A DNA stretch of 64,000 bases. It comes from Pseudomonas sp. B28(2017) (GTDB taxonomy: Bacteria; Pseudomonadota; Gammaproteobacteria; Pseudomonadales; Pseudomonadaceae). Numbering within the stretch: position 1 is the first letter of the stretch; every line of letters begins with the position of its first letter. A program made the position numbers and the translations under genes. Positions 51,106 to 58,642 of this stretch are shown here, piece after piece. The stretch spans positions 1 to 64,000 of the forward strand of contig NZ_NEJH01000012.1 of the NCBI RefSeq assembly GCF_002113025.1. The letters run 5' to 3'. The notes beneath the pieces were generated by a model that did no database searches, was not told where the DNA came from, and saw nothing but the letters and a program-made list of their open reading frames with translations.

Positions 51106-52113
51106 ATGGGTATTGATCTTCCGCTGATCTGGGCCGTGATCATCATCTTCGGCATCATGATGTACGTGGTCATGGACGGTTTTGACCTGGGCATCGGCAT
51201 TCTCTTCCCGTTCATTCCGGGCAAGACCGATCGCGATGTGATGATGAACACCGTCGCCCCGGTCTGGGACGGCAACGAGACCTGGCTGGTGTTGGGTGGC
51301 GCGGCGTTGTTCGGCGCGTTTCCGCTGGCCTATTCGGTGGTGCTCTCGGCGTTGTACCTGCCGCTGATTCTGATGTTGATCGGGTTGATCTTCCGCGGTG
51401 TGGCCTTCGAGTTCCGCTTCAAGGCCAGGGATGACAAGCGCCACCTGTGGGACAAGGCGTTCATCGGCGGCTCGATCACTGCGACGTTCTTCCAGGGCGT
51501 TGCGCTCGGCGCGTTCATCGATGGGCTACCGGTGGTCAACCGACAGTTCGCCGGTGGTTCACTGGACTGGCTGACACCGTTCACGATGTTCTGTGGTGCG
51601 GCGCTGGTGGTGGCCTATGCGTTGCTCGGTTGCACCTGGCTGATCATGAAGACCGAAGGCAAGTTGCAGGAACAGATGCATGACCTGGCAAGGCCATTGG
51701 CCTTCGTGCTGCTGGCGGTGATCGGCGTCGTCAGCATCTGGACCCCGTTGGCCCACGCAGAAATCGCCGCACGCTGGTTCACCATGCCGAATCTGTTCTG
51801 GTTCATGCCGGTGCCGATTCTGGTGCTGGTGACGATGTACGGCCTGATCCGCGCCGTGGCCCGCAACGCGCACTACACACCGTTCCTGCTGACCCTGGTG
51901 CTGATCTTCCTCGGTTACAGCGGGTTGGGCATCAGCCTGTGGCCGAACATCATCCCGCCGTCGATCTCGATCTGGGATGCCGCCGCGCCGCCGCAAAGCC
52001 AGGGCTTCATGCTGGTGGGCACGCTGTTCATCATCCCGTTCATTCTGGGCTACACCTTCTGGAGCTACTACGTGTTCCGCGGCAAGGTCACTCATGAACA
52101 CGGCTATCACTAG
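51106..52113 (+). CDS. cioB: Cyanide-insensitive quinol oxidase subunit II
   Basis: The 335-residue membrane subunit pairs with CioA. It starts MGIDLPLIWAVIIIFGIMMYVVMDGFDLGIGILFPF and has NTVAPVWDGNETWLVLGGAALFGAFPLAYSVVLS, both hallmarks of the CydB/CioB family, with about eight helices. The gap from cioA is three bases, so translation is tightly linked. A REP hairpin separates it from the small DUF2474 gene. Confidence 0.95.
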   Translation: MGIDLPLIWAVIIIFGIMMYVVMDGFDLGIGILFPFIPGKTDRDVMMNTVAPVWDGNETWLVLGGAALFGAFPLAYSVVLSALYLPLILMLIGLIFRGVAFEFRFKARDDKRHLWDKAFIGGSITATFFQGVALGAFIDGLPVVNRQFAGGSLDWLTPFTMFCGAALVVAYALLGCTWLIMKTEGKLQEQMHDLARPLAFVLLAVIGVVSIWTPLAHAEIAARWFTMPNLFWFMPVPILVLVTMYGLIRAVARNAHYTPFLLTLVLIFLGYSGLGISLWPNIIPPSISIWDAAAPPQSQGFMLVGTLFIIPFILGYTFWSYYVFRGKVTHEHGYH

Positions 52114-52132
52114 CCCTCTACACCACGAATTA

Positions 52133-52186
52133 GTAGGAGCGAGCTTGCTCCGGGCGGCGTTCCGACGATGGCGTCGGAACGCCGCC
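52133..52186. repeat. REP element between cioB and the DUF2474 gene
   Basis: GTAGGAGCGAGCTTGCTC is followed by exact 14-bp arms, GGCGGCGTTCCGAC (52153-52166) and GTCGGAACGCCGCC (52173-52186), with a 6-nt loop. The layout matches the left half of the element at 24568. It occupies most of the 98-bp gap in the operon and is likely to affect downstream expression. Confidence 0.85.
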
Positions 52187-52211
52187 ACCGATCTTGAAGA
52201 GGATTGACGTT

Positions 52212-52379
52212 ATGGCCGCCAAACATTCCCTGCACGACATTGAAGAAGCCGAAAAAAAGCCGCTGTGGCAGCGGCTCGGCTGGTTAGCACTGATCTGGGT
52301 CGGCAGCGTGGGCGCTTTGTTCATCGTCGCCAGCCTGATGCGTCTGTTCATGAACGCGGCCGGCCTGACCACGCACTGA
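52212..52379 (+). CDS. DUF2474 small membrane protein of the Cio oxidase
   Basis: The 55-residue protein is MAAKHSLHDIEEAEKKPLWQ plus one membrane helix (LGWLALIWVGSVGALFIVASLMRLFM). DUF2474 proteins are found beside cio genes, like the CydX/CydH-type small subunits of bd oxidases, and are probably part of the complex. A GAGG ribosome site precedes the ATG. A terminator follows, closing the cioAB operon. Confidence 0.88.
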   Translation: MAAKHSLHDIEEAEKKPLWQRLGWLALIWVGSVGALFIVASLMRLFMNAAGLTTH

Positions 52380-52411
52380 CATCTCCCCGTAGCCTCAAGG
52401 CACGGATTTAC

Positions 52412-52437
52412 AACCCTCCGACCGGAGGGTTTTTTTT
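52412..52437 (+). terminator. Rho-independent terminator
   Basis: AACCCTCC pairs with GGAGGGTT around GACC, followed by six T. It lies between cioAB-DUF2474 and the convergent rlmG gene. Confidence 0.93.
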
Positions 52438-52442
52438 GCCTG

Positions 52443-53567
52443 TTACTTGCGCGCCTTGAGGATCACGAACTTCGGATTGGCTGCCACTTGCTCGACACCA
52501 CGGAACAATCGCGCCAGCTTGCTGTGGTAGCCCAGGTGACGATTGCCGACGATGTACAGCGCGCCGCCCACCACCAGCGATTCGCGCGCCTGCTGGAACA
52601 TCCGCCAGGCCAGGAAGTCGCCCACCACTTGTTGCTGGTGAAACGGTGGATTGCACAGCACGACGTCAAGCGATTGCGGTTCCTGGCCGGCCAGGCCGTC
52701 GCCGGCACGCACGGTCACTTCCCGTTCGCCCAACGCTGCACGCCAGTTTTCAGAGGCCGATTGCACGGCCATGAAAGATTCGTCCACCAGCGTGTAGTGG
52801 GCCTCGGGGTTTTGCAGGGCGCTGGCGATGGCCAGAACGCCGTTGCCGCAACCGAGATCGGCGACCTGCGCCGAGCCGAGGTTTTTCGGCAGGTGTGGCA
52901 AAAACGCCCGGGTGCCGATGTCCAGGCCTTCGCGGCAAAACACATTGGCATGGTTGAGCAGTTCGATAGCCGGTTCGTCGAGTCTGTATCGTGTCGGGTA
53001 AGGCGATACAGCTGGCGTTTTGTCTTGAGCCGCGGCAATCAATAGTCGCGCCTTCTTCACGGCCAACGAGGCTTGTACGGGGCCGATGTAACGCTCCAGC
53101 AAGTCGCCCGCCGCCCGGGGCAGGTGTTTGATCATGGCCGCGGCAACCACTTGTGCGCCGGGTGCCAGTTGGCCTTGCAGGCGTATCAGTTGTTCTTCCA
53201 GCAGCGCCAGGGTTTTCGGTACGCGGATCAGCACGCAGTCGAACGGCCCGACAGGGGCCTCGCTGGCGGGGACGCCCGGTACTGCATCAAACGCCAGGCC
53301 GTTGCGCACGAGGTTCTTTTCCAGGCCCTGGAAGGCCAGAAACGAATCACCGCTGCTGACCACCCGCACCTTACCCGCCAGGCTGGCCGCTAACGCGCCG
53401 AAACTGTCATTAAGGACCAATACCCGGGTGTCTGGCACCGGTTGCTGTTCGGCCAGATGATTGAGCAGGTATTCATCGGCCGCGTCGAAAGCTTGCAGTG
53501 GTTCGTTCTGCTGTTCGGGCTGGCGGATCAGGTCGAGGCTGGCGAAGGGTGTTTCGAGCAAAGGCAT
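52443..53567 (-). CDS. rlmG: 23S rRNA (guanine-N2)-methyltransferase RlmG
   Basis: The 374-residue enzyme methylates G1835 of 23S rRNA. It has two methyltransferase-like halves: an N-terminal degenerate one (DEYLLNHLAEQQPVPDTRVLVLNDSFGALAASLAG) and an active C-terminal one (VADLGCGNGVLAIASA; catalytic VVLCNPPFHQQ), as in the RlmG/RsmC family. Length and order fit RlmG. The ATG has only a weak ribosome site. Confidence 0.92.
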   Translation of the reverse strand: MPLLETPFASLDLIRQPEQQNEPLQAFDAADEYLLNHLAEQQPVPDTRVLVLNDSFGALAASLAGKVRVVSSGDSFLAFQGLEKNLVRNGLAFDAVPGVPASEAPVGPFDCVLIRVPKTLALLEEQLIRLQGQLAPGAQVVAAAMIKHLPRAAGDLLERYIGPVQASLAVKKARLLIAAAQDKTPAVSPYPTRYRLDEPAIELLNHANVFCREGLDIGTRAFLPHLPKNLGSAQVADLGCGNGVLAIASALQNPEAHYTLVDESFMAVQSASENWRAALGEREVTVRAGDGLAGQEPQSLDVVLCNPPFHQQQVVGDFLAWRMFQQARESLVVGGALYIVGNRHLGYHSKLARLFRGVEQVAANPKFVILKARK

Positions 53568-53732
53568 GGGGCAGGGCTCTGGGTAATCAACGAATGTCCC
53601 GCTGCCCTAAGGCGTTGGAGCGGGCGGAGCCGTCCGAGTGCACAGGACTACACGTCAACACTCAAGAAGGATCGCAAATGGTACGTTTTTTTACCTTGGA
53701 TTACTCGCGGGTTTTCCCGCAGTCGGGCGCTT

Positions 53733-54446
53733 TCAGATGGCGCCGGAACGTGTCGCGGCGATGACTGCCGCAATCTTGTTATTGACGCCAAGCTTCTCGA
53801 TAGCCCTGTGCACATGAAAGTTGACTGTGCGTTCACTCAAATTGAGGATCCTGGAAATCTCAAAGGCCGTCTTGCCATCGGCCGACAGCTTCAATACTTC
53901 GAGCTCCCGTCGTGACAAGGGGGGACCCTGAGGGGGAGTCGGTATTTTCGGTTGCATTGCGATCGCCAGAGCGTGCAAGTGGCGGCTGATGAAAACCGAG
54001 AAACCAAGATTCTCGTACAGCTCATAGGCTGAAATCGGGCAATGGCTCCTGGCCATGCTGAGAATACTGCGCAGGCCTGTTTCCTCATCGTGGATCGCCT
54101 GGGACCAGCCATGCTGCAAACCTTGTTGCTGCAACAACTGCCATAGCCATGGCGTCCTGGAAAAAAGCTCTTCGCTCCAGAGGACAGGCAACAATGAATG
54201 ACTGCAATGAGCTACTACTGGGTCTATTTGCGTGGCGTTGCTTTTTTCATATTGAATATTCCACTCATGGGGGAAATTGTTCAGGTTCACCGTACTGGCG
54301 TCGACTCCGACGGAGTTTGAAGTAATTGAAAAGCCAAAGAATTTATATCCAAGGTTCCTGGCGAAATTGAGCGCGACTCGATAAGCAGTATTGATCTCTT
54401 GTGTATGCGCCAATTGCTTAAGCTGAGACTCCTTCCAGATCTCCAT
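53733..54446 (-). CDS. LuxR-family quorum-sensing-type regulator (solo)
   Basis: The 237-residue protein has an N-terminal acyl-homoserine-lactone-type binding domain and a C-terminal LuxR helix-turn-helix (LSRRELEVLKLSADGKTAFEISRILNLSERTVNFHVHRAIEKLG). The invariant ligand-pocket residues are present: Trp62, Tyr66, Asp75, Pro76, Trp90 and Gly124. No luxI-type gene is seen in the window, so it is a LuxR solo. It is divergent from fpr; a 20-bp dyad lies between them. Confidence 0.9.
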   Translation of the reverse strand: MEIWKESQLKQLAHTQEINTAYRVALNFARNLGYKFFGFSITSNSVGVDASTVNLNNFPHEWNIQYEKSNATQIDPVVAHCSHSLLPVLWSEELFSRTPWLWQLLQQQGLQHGWSQAIHDEETGLRSILSMARSHCPISAYELYENLGFSVFISRHLHALAIAMQPKIPTPPQGPPLSRRELEVLKLSADGKTAFEISRILNLSERTVNFHVHRAIEKLGVNNKIAAVIAATRSGAI

Positions 54447-54748
54447 ACATTGATCTCCATAAGTGTGTCCTTGGGCGCAATGTTGGATCCCAGATTTGGC
54501 CCGTCACGAGTGTAGGACAGTTCCTGTGGAGAGGGTGCGACAATTTTGCTCTTTTGACTGATGGAAAAGTGTATTTCAGGTTCTTAGGCAATCGATGAAT
54601 TGTAAAATGCCATATGTCATTTTATATCCTGCGTTGTATGTCACATTTAGTGAAAGTCACTTGTGCAGATTAATGCCACTACAAACTGTCGGTGTTTATG
54701 CTGCTTTCTTTGCGGGACACTGGGGGGGTCTTTTGATTGGAGCCTTCC
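54447..54748. promoter_or_regulatory. Divergent luxR/fpr promoter region
   Basis: This 302-bp AT-richer region separates the two genes. At 54604-54623 AAAATGCCATATGTCATTTT is a dyad with nine of ten pairs matched, the length of LuxR-type operators. It lies 157 bases before luxR and 125 before fpr. A short GTGA-AAG-TCAC dyad occurs at about 54651-54660. Confidence 0.55.
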
Positions 54749-55525
54749 ATGTCCGTCAGTGAAGAAAAATTTACGCGTCAGACCTTGTTCGAGGTGCATC
54801 CGTTGACTCCGAACCTGTTTACCCTGCGCGCTACTCGGGATGCAGGGTTTCGTTTTCGGGCGGGGCAGTTTGCCCGATTGGGCGTCACCAAGGCTGACGG
54901 CAGCACGGTATGGCGCGCCTACTCCATGGTGTCCTCGCCCTTTGACGAGTTCCTCGAGTTCTTTTCCATTGTCGTACCGGGCGGTGAGTTCACCAGCGAA
55001 TTGAGCCGCCTGGGCGTCGACGATGCATTGCTGGTAGACCGCCAGGCTTTCGGCTACCTGACGCTGGACCGCTTTGTCGATGGGCGCGATCTGTGGTTGT
55101 TATCCACAGGCACGGGCCTGGCGCCGTTCCTGTCGATACTCCAGGACTTCGAAGTCTGGGAGAGATTCGAGCGGATCATCCTGGTCTACAGCGTTCGCGA
55201 AGCACGGGAACTGGCTTATCTGGATCTGATCGCAGGGCTGACGCAACGTGAGTACCTGGCAGAGTATGCACACAAACTGCAATTCATCACCACGGTCACT
55301 CGTGAACAGCATCCCGGCGCATTGAACGGGCGGATCACCACGCTGATTGAAAACGGCGAACTGGAGCGCGTCGCGGGTGTTGCGCTGGCGCCTGAGCATT
55401 CACGGGTCATGCTGTGCGGCAATCCGCAGATGATCGATGACACGCGCAAACTGCTTAAACAGCGGGACATGCACTTGAGCCTCAGTCGGCGACCCGGCCA
55501 GGTGGCAGTGGAAAACTTCTGGTAA
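54749..55525 (+). CDS. fpr: Ferredoxin-NADP reductase
   Basis: The 258-residue flavoenzyme exchanges electrons between NADPH and ferredoxin or flavodoxin, often in oxidative stress. It has the FAD motif WRAYSMVSSP, the FSIVVPGGEFTSEL segment, and the NADPH motif STGTGLAPFLSILQD; CGNPQMIDDTRKLL follows near the C-terminus. In P. aeruginosa and P. putida fpr adjoins the LysR gene finR; here a LuxR gene lies there instead. The ATG has GGAG upstream. A terminator follows. Confidence 0.95.
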   Translation: MSVSEEKFTRQTLFEVHPLTPNLFTLRATRDAGFRFRAGQFARLGVTKADGSTVWRAYSMVSSPFDEFLEFFSIVVPGGEFTSELSRLGVDDALLVDRQAFGYLTLDRFVDGRDLWLLSTGTGLAPFLSILQDFEVWERFERIILVYSVREARELAYLDLIAGLTQREYLAEYAHKLQFITTVTREQHPGALNGRITTLIENGELERVAGVALAPEHSRVMLCGNPQMIDDTRKLLKQRDMHLSLSRRPGQVAVENFW

Positions 55526-55529
55526 AAAA

Positions 55530-55552
55530 AACGGCGCCCCTAAGGCGCCGTT
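55530..55552. terminator. Bidirectional terminator between fpr and mscL
   Basis: AACGGCGCC and GGCGCCGTT form a 9-bp stem with a 5-nt loop. Runs of A (55524-55531) and T (55551-55556) flank it, so it can end the convergent fpr and mscL transcripts. Confidence 0.93.
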
Positions 55553-55567
55553 TTTTCGCTAATGCCG

Positions 55568-55981
55568 TCAAGGTCGATTGTTCTGGGCCTTGAGCAAGTC
55601 GCGGATCTCGCCCAGCAACTCTTCTTCCTTGGTTGGAACCGGCGGCAGGCTGGGGGCCACGGCCTCTTCGCGCTTCAGGCGGTTGATGGCCTTGACGCCC
55701 ATGAAAATCGCAAAGGCGACGATGACGAAGTCGATGACGGTCTGGATGAATTTGCCATAGGCCAGCACCACCGCCGGAGTAGCGCCTTCTGCTGCCTTGA
55801 GCGTTATGGCCAGATCACTGAAGTCCACGCCACCGATCAGCATCCCGATTGGCGGCATGACCAGGTCACCGACAAACGACGTAACGATCTTGCCGAAGGC
55901 CGCACCAATAATGATGCCGACGGCCATGTCGACCACGTTGCCTTTGACCGCGAAGGCCTTGAACTCGTTTAGCACGCCCAT
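55568..55981 (-). CDS. mscL: Large-conductance mechanosensitive channel
   Basis: The 137-residue protein is MscL, the tension-gated safety valve of the inner membrane. The sequence opens MGVLNEFKAFAVKGNVVDMAVGIIIGAAFGKIVTSFVGDLVMPPIG, the pore-lining first helix. A periplasmic loop and second helix (FIQTVIDFVIVAFAIFMGVKAIN) follow. The C-terminal helix has the LLGEIRDLLK motif. Confidence 0.96.
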   Translation of the reverse strand: MGVLNEFKAFAVKGNVVDMAVGIIIGAAFGKIVTSFVGDLVMPPIGMLIGGVDFSDLAITLKAAEGATPAVVLAYGKFIQTVIDFVIVAFAIFMGVKAINRLKREEAVAPSLPPVPTKEEELLGEIRDLLKAQNNRP

Positions 55982-56615
55982 AGGTTATTTCCTTGTTACA
56001 GATGAGGTTGATGAACGCAGTGTAAATCAGCAAATCGCATCCTGCTCGCATCAACCGCCTCTTGTGCTTGCCGGCAATCGACCCGGGTGGTGTTGAAACA
56101 CTCACCGATTGATCTCATCTGAGGGACGGTCAGGTCTTCTGCGGAGTTCGTATATGACGTTTTTTTGCGAAATGGCGTCGTCTGTATGAGGAGTCAAGGT
56201 TTAGAGAATATCCCTGAATCGGGACGTTAAAGTTGATCGGGTAGTTAGTGTCAGGATGCTTTATTGAATCTGGTTGCAGTTGCAGTGGTATGAACTGTTT
56301 CGTTAGTTTTGGGTGTGTAATAAATGTATGTTTCTCTCGGTTAGTGCTGCGTTTGTGTGGGTGTTTTCGGAGTTGTGCATTAAGTGTATGAGTTAATAAT
56401 ATTTGTATAAGTTTTCAAGTCGCACGGTAGAGTGTTTTTCTAGGTTTTTTGGCCATGTTGTGCAAAAAAAACTTATACAAGAATTTGTCGAGTGTGTATC
56501 TCAATATGCCAGAACTTAATGAGGCCATTTGAAATCATCAAAAGGGTTGCGCAGTTTCCGGCCGCACTCGAGCGCCTTGGCTGAGCTATCATCGCGTTTT
56601 TTTCCGGGAGTTCCG
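55982..56615. other. AT-rich gene-free region upstream of radA
   Basis: This 634-bp stretch is much richer in A and T than the rest of the window, most of all at 56150-56520. The plus strand is strongly biased to G and T. No frame with a start site or family match was seen. Exact 13-bp inverted repeats, TTGTATAAGTTTT (56403-56415) and AAAACTTATACAA (56468-56480), stand in it with a 52-nt interior. It could hold an RNA gene or the scar of an acquired element. Confidence 0.5.
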
Positions 56616-57983
56616 ATGGCCAAGGCCAAGCGCATGTACGGCTGCACCGAGTGCGGCTCAACTTTCCCCAAATGGGCCGGCCAGTGCGCTGAGTGCGGGG
56701 CGTGGAACACGCTCACCGAAACCATGGTGGAAAGTGGCGGGGCAGCCGCCCCCAGCGGTCGTACCGGCTGGGCTGGCCAGCAGGCGCAGATCAAGACCCT
56801 GGCCGAAGTCAGTGTCGAAGAAATTCCGCGTTTCTCCACCGCTTCCGGCGAGCTCGACCGGGTTCTGGGTGGCGGCCTGGTGGATGGCTCGGTGGTGCTG
56901 ATCGGTGGCGACCCCGGCATCGGCAAGTCGACCATTCTGTTGCAAACCCTGTGCAACCTAGCCAAGAGCATGCCGGCGCTGTACGTCACCGGTGAAGAGT
57001 CCCAGCAGCAAGTGGCCATGCGTGCACGGCGCCTGGGGTTGCCTCAGGATCAACTGCGGGTCATGACCGAAACCTGCATCGAAGCCATCATTGCCACGGC
57101 CCGTCAGGAAAAGCCCAGGGTGATGGTGATCGACTCGATTCAGACGATCTTTACCGAGCAACTGCAATCGGCGCCGGGTGGTGTATCCCAGGTGCGTGAA
57201 AGCGCGGCGTTGCTGGTGCGTTATGCCAAACAGAGCGGTACGGCGATTTTCCTGGTGGGCCACGTCACCAAGGAAGGCGCGTTGGCTGGCCCTAGGGTGC
57301 TGGAGCACATGGTCGACACGGTGCTGTATTTCGAAGGCGAGTCCGATGGGCGCCTGCGTCTGCTGCGGGCGGTGAAGAACCGCTTCGGTGCCGTCAATGA
57401 ATTGGGTGTGTTCGGCATGACCGACAAGGGCCTGAAAGAAGTCTCCAATCCGTCGGCGATTTTTTTGACCCGCGCCCAGGAAGAAGTCCCGGGCAGTGTG
57501 GTGATGGCAACATGGGAAGGTACGCGGCCTATGCTGGTGGAGGTTCAGGCGCTGGTGGACGACAGTCACCTTGCCAACCCGCGTCGGGTCACGCTGGGGC
57601 TGGATCAGAACCGGCTGGCGATGTTGCTGGCAGTGCTGCACCGTCATGGTGGCATTCCGACCCACGATCAGGATGTGTTCCTCAACGTGGTCGGTGGGGT
57701 CAAGGTGCTGGAAACGGCGTCCGACCTGGCGTTGATGGCGGCGGTGATGTCCAGTTTGCGCAACCGGCCGTTGCCCCACGATCTGCTGGTGTTCGGGGAA
57801 GTCGGGCTGTCCGGGGAGGTGCGTCCGGTGCCGAGCGGTCAGGAGCGCTTGAAAGAAGCGGCCAAGCACGGCTTCAAGCGGGCCATCGTGCCCAAGGGCA
57901 ATGCACCGAAAGAGGCGCCGGCAGGGTTGCAGATCATTGCCGTTACGCGTCTGGAGCAGGCGCTGGATGCGTTGTTCGAATAG
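56616..57983 (+). CDS. radA: DNA repair ATPase RadA
   Basis: The 455-residue protein processes recombination intermediates as a RecA-like ATPase. It has the zinc finger Cys10/13 and Cys24/27, Walker A GGDPGIGKST (about 97-106), the RadA motif KNRFG, and a C-terminal Lon-protease-like domain (LVFGEVGLSGEVRPVPSGQERLKEAAKHGF). I start at MAKAKRMYGCTECG with GGGAG upstream; the frame is open 29 codons more. Confidence 0.97.
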   Translation: MAKAKRMYGCTECGSTFPKWAGQCAECGAWNTLTETMVESGGAAAPSGRTGWAGQQAQIKTLAEVSVEEIPRFSTASGELDRVLGGGLVDGSVVLIGGDPGIGKSTILLQTLCNLAKSMPALYVTGEESQQQVAMRARRLGLPQDQLRVMTETCIEAIIATARQEKPRVMVIDSIQTIFTEQLQSAPGGVSQVRESAALLVRYAKQSGTAIFLVGHVTKEGALAGPRVLEHMVDTVLYFEGESDGRLRLLRAVKNRFGAVNELGVFGMTDKGLKEVSNPSAIFLTRAQEEVPGSVVMATWEGTRPMLVEVQALVDDSHLANPRRVTLGLDQNRLAMLLAVLHRHGGIPTHDQDVFLNVVGGVKVLETASDLALMAAVMSSLRNRPLPHDLLVFGEVGLSGEVRPVPSGQERLKEAAKHGFKRAIVPKGNAPKEAPAGLQIIAVTRLEQALDALFE

Positions 57984-58005
57984 TTGCTGACGAAACATGG
58001 ACCTA

Positions 58006-58093
58006 GTGGGAGCGAGCCTGCTCGCGAAGGCGGTATGACAGACAGCATCAATGTTGAATGTGATGTCCTCTTCGCGAGCAGGCTCGCTCTCAC
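58006..58093. repeat. REPIN
   Basis: Arms GTGGGAGCGAGCCTGCTCGC... (58006-58029) and its reverse complement (58070-58093, one mismatch) enclose a spacer with CATCAATGTTGAATGTGATG. It lies between convergent radA and the PilZ gene. Confidence 0.9.
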
Positions 58094-58113
58094 ATTGGAT
58101 GTTTGTCTGGTCG

Positions 58114-58482
58114 TCAGACTTCGATCAGTGCACCCAATTCTCGTTCCAGCTCCTGCGGTTCAGCCAGGTTGAGCTCGATCAACCGCCGCAGGCGTTCAAT
58201 AGACTCCAGACTGATGTGCAGGCAAACAAAGCCGAGTTGGCCATGGTCGTCGTGGGCCAGTTGCACGTCCATGGTGATGTCGGCCTCTTCGCTCAGATGT
58301 ATGTTGACCAGAAAATCCTGCTGCGGATTGCCCAACCACGGGTCAGGTCGCTTGATCAGTAACCCCTTGAGCGACAGATCAAGCAACTTCACCGGCCAGG
58401 TGGACTCACCCTGACTCAGCTCGGTTCGGGCATCGAACGCAATACGTTTGAAGCGGCGACGTTCGGCAGGGGGCTCGCTCAT
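58114..58482 (-). CDS. PilZ-domain cyclic-di-GMP-binding protein
   Basis: The 122-residue protein is a single PilZ domain. The cyclic-di-GMP motifs are both present: RRRFKR near residue 9 (RxxxR) and LDLSLKGLLI (DxSxxG). It should be a receptor for the messenger made by cyclases such as the one at 2107. A GAGGA site precedes the ATG. Confidence 0.9.
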   Translation of the reverse strand: MSEPPAERRRFKRIAFDARTELSQGESTWPVKLLDLSLKGLLIKRPDPWLGNPQQDFLVNIHLSEEADITMDVQLAHDDHGQLGFVCLHISLESIERLRRLIELNLAEPQELERELGALIEV

Positions 58483-58642
58483 GGCGCGATCCTCGGAAAT
58501 GTACGCTGACTATAGACCCGCATGATCCAAGGCTGCCAGCGCGTGCCGGTGTCCAGACCAATGTCGGGGTATGGCCTTTGTCGTCAGGAGCGCTAAACTC
58601 GGGGTGGCTGTCTTTCTTGTCCACTCTGGCTGGAATAATAAA

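Noticed and set aside
53678..53764. A 28-codon frame MVRFFTLDYSRVF... with AAGGAT upstream
   Set aside because: It overlaps the luxR 3' end on the opposite strand, has an Arg-rich random-looking tail and no partner downstream.
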